Below are positions 52,501-60,548 of a DNA stretch of 64,000 nt, piece after piece. A program made the position numbers and the translations under genes. Origin of the DNA: Leishmania donovani (taxonomy: Eukaryota > Euglenozoa > Kinetoplastea > Trypanosomatida > Trypanosomatidae); contig NC_018254.1 of the NCBI RefSeq assembly GCF_000227135.1, positions 218,450-282,449 on the forward strand. The letters run 5' to 3'. Each line of letters starts with the position of its first letter. Positions within the stretch are counted from its first letter, which is position 1. Below the pieces are notes generated by a model, which searched no databases, was not told the DNA's origin, and saw nothing but the letters and a program-made list of their open reading frames with translations.

Positions 52501-53447
52501 GTCAGGCAATCACTGGCGTACTTGCCAAGGCGCCTCTCTCCAAGTACAACTTTATTTCCACCGTCTCCACCTCGACGTCACAGCTGCTGCGACTGCTCGG
52601 TGGCCCCCACCCCATGCAGCCGTTTCTCTGCGTGGTCGTCGTCGACGCAAACTTTGGCCACTTTAGCCCGTCAGACCACGACGCGCTGCAGCAGCTGCAC
52701 AAGAGCGCTTGCGTTGACCGTCTCACCACGCACCGGGGAGCGACCGAGGCTGCCGGCAGAGACTCTCAGGAGGTGTCGAGCCTCTTTTACACTGTTCTAC
52801 CCGGCAGTTTCTGCAAGAAGGACGAGGCAAGCCCGAGTGGGGACGGTGTCATGAGCATGGAGGCTTATGCGGCAGCCCATCATCCGTTCACCTACACCGC
52901 CTCCGTAGAAGAGGTGCTTGACGTCCTACATGACCGAATCAGCCAGGACATGAATGCATCCACCGCATCAGCAGCAAACTGCCTTTCGCGAAGCATCACC
53001 CTGCAGGACGTCCAAGTCTCTGTCACGGAAAGCACGGTGGGCAACCCCCCGATCGATGACGACGGCAGTCGTAGCCGCAGTGCGTCTGTAAGTGGCGGGT
53101 GCTCTGCCCTCACGTGTGAGAGCCGCAGCGGGTCCACTTTCCTCACAGTCGAGCACGTGAGCTCCCTTTTCTCGAAGCTTACACCCGAGGCTCTCGGCTT
53201 AGAACCCTCGAAGGACTCGCGAAACATGAAGAGGCAGAAGTCGTCGGTGGTACTCAGTGTCCACGAGGAGGGCGACATCGGTGAACTCGATCATACGAAA
53301 CGAAGCGGAGGGGGATCAGTGCACCACCGAAGAGGATCCACTGCCTCCAAGTCCGCTGGCCAAGGCGCGCCGGCTGGCCGTCGCCGATCCTCCGTCGTCA
53401 GTTCGAGGAGCGGGCGCCGCACCTCAGTGGCTTCAAAAAAGAGCTGA
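43572..53447 (+). CDS. Giant right-handed parallel beta-helix protein, 3291 aa
   Basis: The 3291-residue product is made largely of PbH1-type coils, each with a Gly-Ile/Val pair and a later Asn-x-Ile (as in GIRVDKYSQPLI and GNIIATH). The N-terminal cap resembles those of pectinesterase-like helices (IIVNAHAKIASQKSIAGAIALA, then RIELTGGEYHES). From residue 531 to 944 there are 18 consecutive coils of 22-24 residues totalling 414, a mean of exactly 23. Similar but interrupted coils continue to about residue 2810, broken by Ser/Ala-rich loops. Then come a linker, a low-complexity Ser/Thr/Gly region (about 2860-2950), a separate domain from residue 2957 (MKVLVHVFTS, CVVVVDANFGHF) with an alpha/beta look, and a basic Ser/Arg-rich end. 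There is no signal peptide and no membrane segment, so it is probably intracellular. Relatives by fold include FBXO11- and NosD-type repeats. The frame begins with GTG at 43557; the first ATG is 43572. Function is unknown. Confidence 0.9.
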   Translation: MYEEAGYAVVQRYSRWQKKKVRTIIVNAHAKIASQKSIAGAIALAKPFDRIELTGGEYHESVAVQMPLELVASEGEDPHIFSRLSTITIATSGIEVYMERIIVSSRSGSKLNAAVVAVAGNPILFRCHCSSLVIGGNAVAHVDECTVKESSSGVGIVVHESGGGIIKSSTIRNHRNVCFDIDTRGGLAVTECTIDNSTGGDAMSISGAVSSISRDSGFSSTSCSQVEVTHCHFSISDDPSSGASGGVSMSSVGSACGIILTQGAAPTIASNEFIEGEIGVLMEGPGTAQLKGNVIRCQRRCGILALVEESFGYAPNHQTLRITGENVIDRCRVGIDAQCAMSRASYIQQQNSATAMTGAGSGVGAPAEAGLNVSAIGGSMSGADRFLSDELPNPKRAFAWTPVQGSTSSPSSCDAACFLPSTSPTTPLVCIESKWCSLDQLRANLQQLVTMTLQANPTCLQPAFEIGTSTASIVNEGLDATSANPFAGILNDMLGTQLSHRKDTPASQREVLRLRGNKGIDIINTKFSNCDICAIRFGRQGYGLVEDCVFEDCGTYAIVVDCAAHPLITGCRFLRSRGASILVSNFANPLIIGNEVASGKRDGIQLASMSRGLIIGNIIATHVGAGIRVDKYSQPLICANAISQNRKGGIAVAEGSKPTILLNKLAANLYAQVNCTEGADAFISHNRITASTDTGIRIDSCSRCTVLSNTISFNGDGILVELDADPYVEDNDITDNTCAGVRACNNALGVFVGNRIRKNAGPNVLLTEGASSVFRANRIENSSQGGVVVCNEGHGFFERNTIATNATANVLVAGAYSEPEFLRNVISSSRSGCGIVCGRSAGGSFLRNSIHGNYQCGVFILEGSNPTFRGNNIAREAVGVLVSDGGKGLFTQNIIEDCYGSGVLAQRQADPVFSQNRVTRSQMSGLHIAPDSAGLFERNEVTRNDIGVQFGSSMDSAVIQIHSAYLDDADTSNKDLSASLQRKASRTAQHRSSVFATNTDASVLRSLASASLQRSASVVRLPTSVVRGNIITANLRGGVLLDAFPNGTLEENDIFQNNAYGVRGDATYGAARALAILTTTLGVADRTSVIRPRSLQQQQQQSSFEQLQTLMLIRANNIYGHDEANIFLDHFDGDKHETAITENTIYGAPYGVCVANNSTVYSMSKNEVHTCMDGFAFASGGHGCYTANHIRDCTYSGVYISDKAYPDFTDANRIEKCGFSGVLVDVNGQGVFLNNTICHCATGVVVFCGPTTPFHVSYEEVIHARILSSTPTFTANTIEENELHGVLLISVISGCPLRSPLLLSCSDAGGKSAEVLPADSSTDEPLHDEPAPYSCAVGGTVTARGNRLCATFEKNIIRRNRMMGVYHDRFEHWDLSALEKTHAETKPSAGNPVKNAHGGYEILLGTSQILDNDEHQRQRQLKQVSLIENIITECSVGVGAGYGCHPYLQRNKIHHNTFFGLLLRFGSAVSAYANDICDNGLAGVYAAIGAKGYIAKGIIESNNGWCRPEASPHTPRSFDDCTFSKSFFTQAMVGTVEEKVRATAVTAGRTLRACCRAYEQMTRLAEVHVFTMTDALRYLAELVAASSGGLTLASGCAPSSLFEVVEDASSSAKGAAASGRRWLGGVALADYADVSTADGGIGVWVQAGSRVTIQGNRIGKHQNSGVLITKGVLQHHSVLHKSFNMEEGSKGNKKLEMVASLPGRAKSMKTTASSATVDIFAGQREAPPLACAEPGALFTTQMLYATGILAAVQVAASTTFESLDADFASFLHHSLSLSSSNGLEAEEKRQRVDSLHHVHIADNVISSNRDGLHVEVFHRLQACATPSAATAAAASISRIKPHSGGGANSTIDLMPHAPTEAHALPRFQRARTPKFSAAPTAFANDTASEAAATSALRASSHDIDVMECAYSTSDFTIVVEGNTVTQNRRYGVYAVHVANVHCERWLSGRSVLNETIASQYDSIRSKLVLGQETTRVSVTLPFELHALQQKVGHALFRKNDLFRNQHMQVCVTSRYVALTQDGDRTLLQLDTTTPLSGSNYASQVLVGVPVMASLLQLPPPGLLLWDENKVRDAKSGVLLCGYLGPHSVRFQRNTFANIASDALCVQGHLACATVGKGNVFERNGVGLRLAQQQRIRLVTSPATVLSHLRTRVFHNTFREANGSSILLECVGEEAPLVYQNEFSRHTAGTAALYLRSERAGGAAVVQGNVFSENYIPVFLVGGSESGVEGPLHASPITLVENRFTCNYVGAIACSGAAPTLERNIFEKNARAGLEVVGSGTRPQLRHCVFREHRRAGDGGDLTMPCPNQGTLQLECRNFSLKLLPENARVLTATSQARLPAGLLIGPLTEPVVDACGFINNDIGVDAVRDAASPAIALAGPKAHFKGCLFTQHQVCGVLVRGFHGAADGSGGGGRGVDERGGGAAKGTTEGRKPTDGAVDVSSALSMAGTTVFERCVFTNNATANGGGDVVAMEDGCATFRENVFCGAVVGKTGGVACFTQNSFIALSDGDAATLRGAAHDSSPCSGAANGAAAAVVIQEGGRIVAGQNTIVHRKVGVQCLPGAEGVVTDNRIVQCVTGLVLAPFNRTDVNKNRVLDSVDCGAVAYGGRMEDNKIIKAPTGILVQHSSVYKGINAVPSHKRDALGFLCIGNRIVDCAKNGLLITTAGVFDGNSVSRCKSGIHIASPLNGGPAGSCPVIKNCSVYDNGVGVCMEHESESAVRDNDIFDNETVGLLVAATATGTLQDNHISSPVDQGAVEMAVESRLKSFGNVIRNQFSPAFQRGTRASRAKDYQLEQADLDRELRDLDGTVEQAHHSMEAVSSGLWSLQQELISMHSRSIANFAALMAGPAGSALRVASARAGTTTAAAFSDKKDDRPTPGKQSISNAKSTLESGSSVTGAAASRKRSLGSVGRWTTGAGTSRVPAVSMGIRKQSKAGLSTKADPGGKATRSAASADPMKVLVHVFTSAATSSGADAVGQAITGVLAKAPLSKYNFISTVSTSTSQLLRLLGGPHPMQPFLCVVVVDANFGHFSPSDHDALQQLHKSACVDRLTTHRGATEAAGRDSQEVSSLFYTVLPGSFCKKDEASPSGDGVMSMEAYAAAHHPFTYTASVEEVLDVLHDRISQDMNASTASAANCLSRSITLQDVQVSVTESTVGNPPIDDDGSRSRSASVSGGCSALTCESRSGSTFLTVEHVSSLFSKLTPEALGLEPSKDSRNMKRQKSSVVLSVHEEGDIGELDHTKRSGGGSVHHRRGSTASKSAGQGAPAGRRRSSVVSSRSGRRTSVASKKS
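45162..46403 (+). repeat. 18 tandem beta-helix coils of about 69 bases
   Basis: The coding sequence shows a 69-base pseudo-period for 1242 bases, exactly 18 x 69. The protein periodicity is strong but the DNA units are diverged, so this is old structural repetition rather than a recent satellite. Confidence 0.85.
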
Positions 53448-54393
53448 ACACGACATGGTGGCGCTGTGCCCGCCGGGCGGATCAAAGACGAAACGCATGT
53501 TTGGTTGGGCTGTTTCCTACCTCGTCTCCCGCTCTTCCTGCGAGTGTTGGTGCGGATAGATTCATGAACGCAACCGTGGCGCCGACGGCCGCCCGTGCAC
53601 TCTTTGTTGTCCCCCCTCCCATTATGTCGCGTATGTGTCTGCCCTCTGCCGTTTACACAATTCCTGCTGTCCGCGCATGCGTGTATGTGTGGCTGTGTTT
53701 TGTAGGCTGTAATGAGAGCCTCTCGTCACCCCGCCCCTGAGTTGCCCATCATCGGCGCTGAGTCAAATTTGTCTGAACGTCCCTCCTCCCCTAACCTGCC
53801 GCACTCATACTTTTCCTCGGTGCCCAATCCTCGTTGTTGCGAGTGATAAGGCAGAGGGAGAGGGGCTCGGCGCCGGGGAGAGGGTGCGATGCACGCACTG
53901 ACTGCCCATCTCTCCAAGAATAGAAAGAATAACAGCATCGAAAAGAGTCTCTCTTCTCATGATCACGGACGTAGTCGGTGCTGGTGCGCGCCTCGGTGCG
54001 GCTTCAGCTGTACGTGGTCGCGAAGCGCGCAAAGCAGCAGCGACTGCGCGCTTTTGGCCGCATGCTGCAGCCTTCAAGGTAACCACGGCAAGTCTGTGGC
54101 ATCCTCTTCCCCGCACCCACCTTGGCGAGCTCCTTTGGTATCGGTCGCAAATGTCGTGCTGTCTGTCGGAAAGGAGCTCCGTCAGCGAAGGGCGTCTTAT
54201 ACCCGGCAGCATTCCAGGTTTGATCATCTTACGCATCTCCGCCTTCGCTGGCTGGTGCCTCCTCTCTCGTTTTCGCGCCACCGGCAACAGCAAGAGTACG
54301 CCGCCACCGTCGCTCGTCCTTCTTCCGCTCCCTCGCCCTCAAGAGTGTCAGGAAAGGTCTGAGCGTGAGGATCGGTTTTTGAAGCGCGAACGC
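53448..54393. other. Spacer, about 0.9 kb
   Basis: Short for this window. CT-rich stretches at 54070-54130 and 54241-54345, the latter with an SL acceptor candidate (CAG ending 54290) before the next ATG. The frame upstream of 54394 is open from an ATG at 53959 but crosses these tracts. Confidence 0.6.
54289..54290 (+). promoter_or_regulatory. Predicted SL trans-splice acceptor (AG)
   Basis: CCTCCTCTCTCGTTTTCGCG is followed by CCACCGGCAACAG. It favours the start at 54394. Confidence 0.45.
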
Positions 54394-56058
54394 ATGTCCC
54401 GCCAACCCTCACGCAGCTCATCGCCCGGTACGGCCTTGCCCAGCGAGGCCACGGTAACCACTGCATCTCAGCTACCGAGTTACCCGTCCGCTTCGCGGTC
54501 ATGCCAGAAAGTCGATGAGCCCGGTGCGTTCCTGCTCTTGAACGGCTTTGTATGCCGAACGGCGGACGCCAGCGGCCGATTTCGCCCGGTGGAAGTGTTT
54601 TCTGGCGTTTATCGCGAGGCCGCGACGGCACCTCCCACGATGCCATCGGCGAACGCGCACTTCAGTTTGTCCGCCGGCTCAGCGGAGGAGACGAGGCGTT
54701 CCATCGACTCGGACTGTCCCCTCTTCAACTGCTTCGGCGTGCTCAGTGGTGGTGTCATCATCGACCCGATCGACGGGTCGTTTGTGGAGTTCACCGACGC
54801 GGCGGTGTACACACCTAGCACTGTCGCCGCGCCAGTCGGCAGCGGGAACGACATTCAGGACGACCTCGCACGTTGCACTCTGCAGCAGGCAAACGAACAA
54901 GCCTTTCGTACCGGTGAGGCACATCTCATTCGGCCGGAGTGCCCGCTGATACTGTGCACCTCGGAGCTGCCTCTGCCCCCCAGGTCCTCTGATCCGCCGC
55001 TGAAGCGCTTTAAATGTTGCTCAAGTCCCTTCAGCGCCGCGGGAGGCGCAGGGCCCACGGTCACATCGGCGCGTCACGCAGCACAGATGGGGATGGAGAA
55101 CGTCGAGAAGTGGCTGAAGCGGTTGGCGCCGCATCCGGGTCACAGACCACAGTCGCCGAGGCGGCAAGCGTGGACGACAGTGTGGGCGGATGCCGAGGAG
55201 TTTCGGCTTTCCATGCGGGCACACAGCGACGTGCGCGCCAGCGAGGCGTCTCTCTATTTGCCACCGCGCATTCCGTTTCCACTGCGCTTCCGTGGCCAGC
55301 CGATTTCGCTCATGGAAGAAAAAACGAATGAATCACCCACCGCCAGCCAGCAGCAGCAGCCGGATCGCGAGGTGAGCAGCGCGACCGCGGTTCCACCGGA
55401 CGGTGTGCGCTGCGCCGCCGCCTCCTTTACGTGCTACACAGGTGTTCCCCGTTTCGCCTCAGCAACGGACACCGCGCCACGTTTCGACTTGGCGGAGTTC
55501 GCGAAGGGCACGGCAGTCGCCCGGCTGCGAAAGCGACTGCGCCCGTACTGCGAGACGGCGTCGCTGGGGCGGCGCCGAGCCTCCGACGACTACGACGAGG
55601 AGGACAAGGAAAGGTTCTTAATCCCCTTTACCGACTCCACGCCTCGCCATGCTGCGTTTGCCCTTTTCCTGTTGTACTTCAACCATTTAGGTGTCCTCTG
55701 CAATGGCGTGCGCGTTACAGGAGAGACGGCGGCCTCATCGTGTCTTGACGGACTCGACGTGGGCAGCACAACGTGGAGCCTTTGCCCCAAATACCTGTAC
55801 GACGTCCGCGCCGAGGTCGAGCGAAAGCGGCGCGTGACGCGAGAGCTGAGGGAACGTCCTGAGAGGACCTTCGCTGGCGGCACGCGCTGGAGCACCACCG
55901 CGAGGAACCGCGACGCGGTCGCGGCGGCGTGGACAGCGCTGCTACTTTCGTCGCGAACGGCCTTGCTGGAGCGCATTACGGAGCTCAACCGACACATACA
56001 CAAGCTCCACGACGAAAAGCAGCGTCGGCGGCACGCCGATGACCAGGAGAACCAGTGA
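54394..56058 (+). CDS. Hypothetical protein, 554 aa
   Basis: I do not recognise the family. The first 35 residues are Ser/Pro/Thr-rich (MSRQPSRSSSPGTALPS). A conserved-looking module follows (GAFLLLNGFVCRTADASG, then CFGVLSGGVIIDPIDGSFVEF), with alternating short hydrophobic strands suggesting a beta-rich fold. The middle is Ser/Pro-rich, with a short Gln run, and lacks order. Near the C terminus are FALFLLYFNHLGVLCNGVRV, too mixed to be a clear membrane helix, and a final basic coiled coil (ALLERITELNRHIHKLHDEK). No catalytic motif is visible. The start at 54394 is the first ATG after the predicted splice site. The 699-codon alternative from 53959 would add Arg/Ala/Ser-rich sequence encoded by CT-tract DNA, which is less likely. 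Confidence 0.75.
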   Translation: MSRQPSRSSSPGTALPSEATVTTASQLPSYPSASRSCQKVDEPGAFLLLNGFVCRTADASGRFRPVEVFSGVYREAATAPPTMPSANAHFSLSAGSAEETRRSIDSDCPLFNCFGVLSGGVIIDPIDGSFVEFTDAAVYTPSTVAAPVGSGNDIQDDLARCTLQQANEQAFRTGEAHLIRPECPLILCTSELPLPPRSSDPPLKRFKCCSSPFSAAGGAGPTVTSARHAAQMGMENVEKWLKRLAPHPGHRPQSPRRQAWTTVWADAEEFRLSMRAHSDVRASEASLYLPPRIPFPLRFRGQPISLMEEKTNESPTASQQQQPDREVSSATAVPPDGVRCAAASFTCYTGVPRFASATDTAPRFDLAEFAKGTAVARLRKRLRPYCETASLGRRRASDDYDEEDKERFLIPFTDSTPRHAAFALFLLYFNHLGVLCNGVRVTGETAASSCLDGLDVGSTTWSLCPKYLYDVRAEVERKRRVTRELRERPERTFAGGTRWSTTARNRDAVAAAWTALLLSSRTALLERITELNRHIHKLHDEKQRRRHADDQENQ

Positions 56059-56661
56059 CAGTGGCGCGTCGAATAATGACAGGAAGAAGACCGCGGCTTG
56101 TGAGTCATTGTCAACCTCCATCTCTCCTCCCTCGTCCGGGTACGCTGCTGAGCACCAAGGCGACTGGGGGTGGGGGGCTTGTGGAGCGCCCCCGCCACAG
56201 AATGTTGTGAGGCACCTCTCGATGCAGCTGCGCCCACACTGTCGAAAGGAGAAGGAAAAATGGTACAACCTGAGAAACCAGATCACGACGTAGAACGTCT
56301 TGTGAGGCGTACTGCCTCCCGTATGCGAAACGTGGTCGCGAATGAATGCGAGCATGGTTTCCAGATGTTATGCGCACTCTGTCGTTCTGCCCTGCAGATG
56401 ATGGTTCCTCGTGCGACACGAAGGGCGGTTCATGATGCCTACGCTCTCCCTCTCTCCCCCTCTCCCCCGGCATCGACGAACGCCCACAACGACGCATATG
56501 CTGCGCTTGATGCATCCTCTCGGCTCTGCGCGATTGGTGTCCTCGTGAATCTGCCTCCCTCTTCGCTTGTCCGCTCCCTGCATGGGTATGGATGTGACGC
56601 GCTCTGCTCTTGAACAGAGCGGGAAAAGGGGAGCAAGAACAGCAGTCACACAGTCACACAG

Positions 56662-56671
56662 GCACACGCAT

Positions 56672-56702
<31 letters not shown>

Positions 56703-56742
56703 CATGTATATGTGTATGTATATGTATATGTATATATATATA
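56662..56742. repeat. Compound CA/TA/TATG microsatellite
   Basis: About 80 bases of CA units grading into TA and TATG units. The longest simple-sequence block in the window; likely polymorphic and able to extrude or pair with itself. Confidence 0.9.
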
Positions 56743-57071
56743 AGCATTGTAGGGCAAAGCGACGGAGGAGCAGGAAGGGCATCGCATTTTTTTTTGGTGC
56801 GGGAGGGCATCTGTAGAGCGGTGGGAGGAAGGGAGGAGGAAAAGCAGGTGCTACCATCTTCTGTGCGTTTTTGTGCATGTGTCGGGGAGAGTCGCAGCGC
56901 CACACACACAGGAGCGCCGCAGTCTGATAGAGGCATCGCTGCCCTTTTCTCTTGCGGCTGCTGTTTTTGTTTTTTTTTTTTGCACCGATCATCCCTCTTT
57001 CTTCTTCAACCCCTCTGACTGGTCCCTCACCTCCTCCGACCTCCTCCACACCCGCCCACCCATCCACACAT

Positions 57072-57073
57072 AG
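57072..57073 (+). promoter_or_regulatory. Predicted SL trans-splice acceptor (AG)
   Basis: More than 100 bases of T/CT-rich sequence end in CACATAG, 26 bases before the ATG at 57100. A strong call. Confidence 0.55.
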
Positions 57074-57099
57074 ATACACATCCTTCCTTGCCGCGCCAG

Positions 57100-59706
57100 A
57101 TGCTGCGTATCGGTCGGCGGAGCCTCGCTGTTGTCACAGCGGCTGCCATCACGGACGCGGCGACCAAGCTGAACGCGCTCCTCGACATGAAGAATCGTAC
57201 TCATCCGGTTCCTCATGGTGAGATAAAGCGCTTTCTCAAGACGGAAGTAATGCCGGTGCTGGCGGGAACGGAGCTGGACCGGCGCGGTAACTCGACGGAC
57301 CTCCGTCACTTCCTCGGCCAGCTCACCCGCGACGCGGCCTTCGCGGCTGTCATCGTTGGTGCCCGTCCAGAGGCGAGCTTTGTGCAGGCAATCGTGACGT
57401 GCATCAAGGAGGACCATCGGCGCATGCGCTTTCTTCCCAAGATGTCCTCGCCGCAGGCGACCAAGATCATCGAATATCTTTGTAAGGCGGGCGTGACAGA
57501 TACGGAGGTGTACCCCGTCCTGATCTCGCGGCTGAACTTTGGCACTCTGAACGAGCTGGGCAGGGTCATGTTTGCACTCACGGAGTCAGGCTTTCACGCT
57601 CTGAACATGCTTGTTGTTGTACCCCTCTACAGTGGAGAAAAGTGGGTGCTCAACTTCGACAAGACGAAGACGAAGAGGAACGCGCCGTCGTGCAGCGCCT
57701 TCGACGCCGTGCGCGTTCTGCGCGCGCTCTCCAAATCGTGCCGCGCCTATGTCGAGGAATGCCGGCGCGCCCCAAAGGAAGGCATGACGGGCGTCCCCAG
57801 CGAGAGCCTTAATCTACTACGCAACAACCTCCTGCGCTTTATCTTCGAAAACGCGTCCGTGCTGCGCGGGGCCCACTGGCTGAACGTCGCCCGTGCACTA
57901 CTGAACTTCCCGAGGGAGTTCAGCGAACTGCGGAACTTCGTCCGAGACTACCCGGCTATCGAGAAGGAAGTGCGGTCTGCGCTCGACGTGTCAAGGGACC
58001 GCACAGTGGCGCCATCGTCGCACGACGCGGCAGCACCATGCGCCGTCAACTGCGAAACCGTTGGGGCGGCCGCAATGCAGTGCGTATTTCAGTACGCCGA
58101 GCAGCGCAGTGCTATCCCAGATGTGGAGGTGGAGAGCCCCGTCAGCGCGGAGTTCCCTTTTGACCTTAGCTACGGCGACCTCGTGAAGCTGCTCCCCTTG
58201 CTCGATCAGTTTCCCTGCATGACATCGGCGCAGAAGGCCCAGCAGCGTGCGGAGCTCGTGCTGCAGGTGATGTGCGCGAACGTGCACCGGCTCCGCCTGC
58301 AGGACCTTGTCGCCGCGCTACAGGTGCTGCGCCGCATACAACCATCGGCCACAACGACAGCGGCAGTGGAAACGATCGCGCACGAGGCGGGCAACCGCCT
58401 CACCGTTTCCTCTGCAGAAGAGGTGCTCGGTGCCATATCCTTCCGCACGGTCGCGCAACTTGCAGCCGCGCTGGCGGCGCTGCGCGTCACTCGCTGCGAC
58501 GGCTTCGTTACGTTTGTGACCACCAGGAATGACATATTTCCGTCTTCGCTGACCGTGGACACGGCGCTTTCCTTCATCAACGCCTTAGCGGCGCTGAAGA
58601 TGACGCGCTCGAGCCTGTGCCATGGCGCGCTGGAATCGATACTGCGCGGTGTGCTGAACTTTTACAGGCAGCAGCTGAGAAATGGGCCCCTGCTGGACGC
58701 CTTTCCCATCTTCGTCGCCCGGATGCTGCGCGGCTGCGTGCTGCTCGACTACATACCACCCGCGCCCATTCTAAAGAGTCTTCTCGGCTCGGCGGAGGCG
58801 CCGCTGCGCATGAGTGAGGAGGTGCACGGCGCTGGCGGTGTACTCGTGTTCGATCTCTCACGCTCCCTGTCCCACTTTTTGAAGCAGGCACGGACCACCG
58901 CTCCGGAGCGGGAGAGGGATCTGTGGGACAACGGTGTGGTGAGGGTTGCGCTGCCCCTCGCTGTCGCGTGTACCGAAGACACAGTACATGCTATGGAAAG
59001 CTATCGGCAGACATCATCCTCCTCGCACACGGCAGTGTCGTGGCGCTCCACGGTCGAGATGCTGGCTCTCTTCATTGATCCCCAGATGAATAGCACAGAC
59101 AGAGGCACCATGGTGCAGCGCCTGCTAGAGGTCTTTTCAGAGGTGGAAGCCTTGCTGAGGGCCGCTGCGACAGCGACCCGCGCACACCTCGAGCAGTGCT
59201 CCCGCCACATCCACCACGCTGACGAGGCTCGTCAGCGTTCACGGCAGACGCCCTTCAACGCCAATTGCAACATGCACTTTCTCTCTGCTTTGCTAATTTT
59301 TGAGTACGTCATCTTTCACGCCAACACGCAAGCTGGGAGACTGCTCTCCAGTATGGCTAGCCAACCCAACACTAGTGTCCGTGACGATGCCGAGAAGGAT
59401 ATGGCAACTCTGGCGGGCTTAAAGGACCAGTACTGTGAGTTTCTTGGGGCCCCTATCGGCGAGTCGGTGGCCGACACGCCTATGCATATCGTGCGTCGCA
59501 TCTTTGAGTGCCCGCTCTCGGGCCCTGTCGCCGGCTCAGCCGCGGCGCCGTCCACAGTTGCGCTCCTGGAAAAGAGGGATGCGGTGGAAATCACGACCAC
59601 GCTGCCGTTTGCGCTCTCTCTCGTGATGGACCCGGGGCCAGTCAACGAGTTTTTCACGGAGCGCTGCATGTCGATTATGGTGGGCGACGCGGAGGACGCA
59701 CATTGA
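57100..59706 (+). CDS. Probable mitochondrial helical-repeat protein, 868 aa
   Basis: The 868-residue product starts MLRIGRRSLAVVTAAAITDAATKLN, an Arg/Ala/Thr-rich amphipathic N terminus typical of mitochondrial import. The rest is almost all helical, with repeated short helices such as ATKIIEYLCKAGVTDTEVYPVLISRLNF, TLNELGRVMFALTESGFHAL and LQDLVAALQVLRRIQPS. This alternation recalls the helical repeats of FAST-kinase-like, RAP and PPR-related organelle RNA-binding proteins, but no RAP or PPR signature is clear. Trypanosomatid mitochondria use many such proteins for RNA processing and translation, so a role there is a reasonable guess and no more. The first ATG, 57100, lies 26 bases after a strong SL acceptor; the frame's TTG at 57088 is not a start. 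No truncation or frameshift is visible. Confidence 0.83.
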   Translation: MLRIGRRSLAVVTAAAITDAATKLNALLDMKNRTHPVPHGEIKRFLKTEVMPVLAGTELDRRGNSTDLRHFLGQLTRDAAFAAVIVGARPEASFVQAIVTCIKEDHRRMRFLPKMSSPQATKIIEYLCKAGVTDTEVYPVLISRLNFGTLNELGRVMFALTESGFHALNMLVVVPLYSGEKWVLNFDKTKTKRNAPSCSAFDAVRVLRALSKSCRAYVEECRRAPKEGMTGVPSESLNLLRNNLLRFIFENASVLRGAHWLNVARALLNFPREFSELRNFVRDYPAIEKEVRSALDVSRDRTVAPSSHDAAAPCAVNCETVGAAAMQCVFQYAEQRSAIPDVEVESPVSAEFPFDLSYGDLVKLLPLLDQFPCMTSAQKAQQRAELVLQVMCANVHRLRLQDLVAALQVLRRIQPSATTTAAVETIAHEAGNRLTVSSAEEVLGAISFRTVAQLAAALAALRVTRCDGFVTFVTTRNDIFPSSLTVDTALSFINALAALKMTRSSLCHGALESILRGVLNFYRQQLRNGPLLDAFPIFVARMLRGCVLLDYIPPAPILKSLLGSAEAPLRMSEEVHGAGGVLVFDLSRSLSHFLKQARTTAPERERDLWDNGVVRVALPLAVACTEDTVHAMESYRQTSSSSHTAVSWRSTVEMLALFIDPQMNSTDRGTMVQRLLEVFSEVEALLRAAATATRAHLEQCSRHIHHADEARQRSRQTPFNANCNMHFLSALLIFEYVIFHANTQAGRLLSSMASQPNTSVRDDAEKDMATLAGLKDQYCEFLGAPIGESVADTPMHIVRRIFECPLSGPVAGSAAAPSTVALLEKRDAVEITTTLPFALSLVMDPGPVNEFFTERCMSIMVGDAEDAH

Positions 59707-60548
59707 GCCAGAAGGGAGCAAAGGCGGCGCTTGTGAGGTGCGCAGAGGCGGAAACGTTCTGAACGAAACACACGAGGCTCGACGGCAAGTGTACCAGCGT
59801 CTCTGTCTGCGCAGCCCGTCAACCCGACAACGTGGATACGGGGGACTTCTTCCGCAGCGCCCTCCGCCCTCCCTCTCCCCCCCCCGCGCGCAGAGGCATA
59901 CATCTGCGCCCTCGTTGAGTCTCAAATACATGTATGTTTTTTTTTTTTTGGTGGGTCACCACCGATTGTGATGGTTGTCGGGGGGAGAGACGAGAAACGC
60001 AAAATGAAACATGCGCAGGAGACGCACTGGTGGCAGCGATGGCACTGCCCGCGCTAGCAGCACAAGAAAAGTAAGAACAAGTGGTCGCGCACGTGTGCAG
60101 CGAGAGCAAGTGATTGAAGGCGGCTCCAGATGAGGGCGCGAGTGGAAGTGGCGACGCCCGTGTGCGACTCGCCGTTGATTCTTCTGTGAGACGACATGAG
60201 TGCGTCTCTGGGCGCCTGGCGCGTCTCACGCCACACGCGTTTTCTTTTTTGTTGTTGTTGCCGTTGCTGCTCTGGTCGACGGTGCCAACATTCTAGCCGG
60301 TTCTGGCGCATGTGCGGTGCACAGATGCGTGATGTTACTCGTGACCAGTGCTGTGCATCGCAGCCACTCCACCCCTGCTCGGCTGGACTTTCTCACACGC
60401 TTCTTCTCTTCTTTGTTGAAATCCAAATTGTCACCACGGTCATGCTTTGCGCGAAAATGGCGTTGTCCGTGCGTCAGTGCACACGCTGACACACGGCAGT
60501 GGTCGTGTCGGTCCCTCCTCTTGCCCTCGCCGCCAAAGGAATTCGGGG
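59707..60548. other. Spacer, about 0.8 kb
   Basis: Short spacer with C-rich and T-rich runs. The AG at 60537-60538 (after CCTCCTCTTGCCCTCGCCGC) or the CAG at 60498 could be the SL acceptor of the next gene. Confidence 0.6.

Larger units (their letters stand above)
56059..57099. other. Spacer, about 1 kb
   Basis: Mixed 3' UTR, then a CA/TA microsatellite (56662-56742), G-rich sequence and a very strong T/CT tract (56960-57070) ending in TAG at 57073. Confidence 0.7.
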
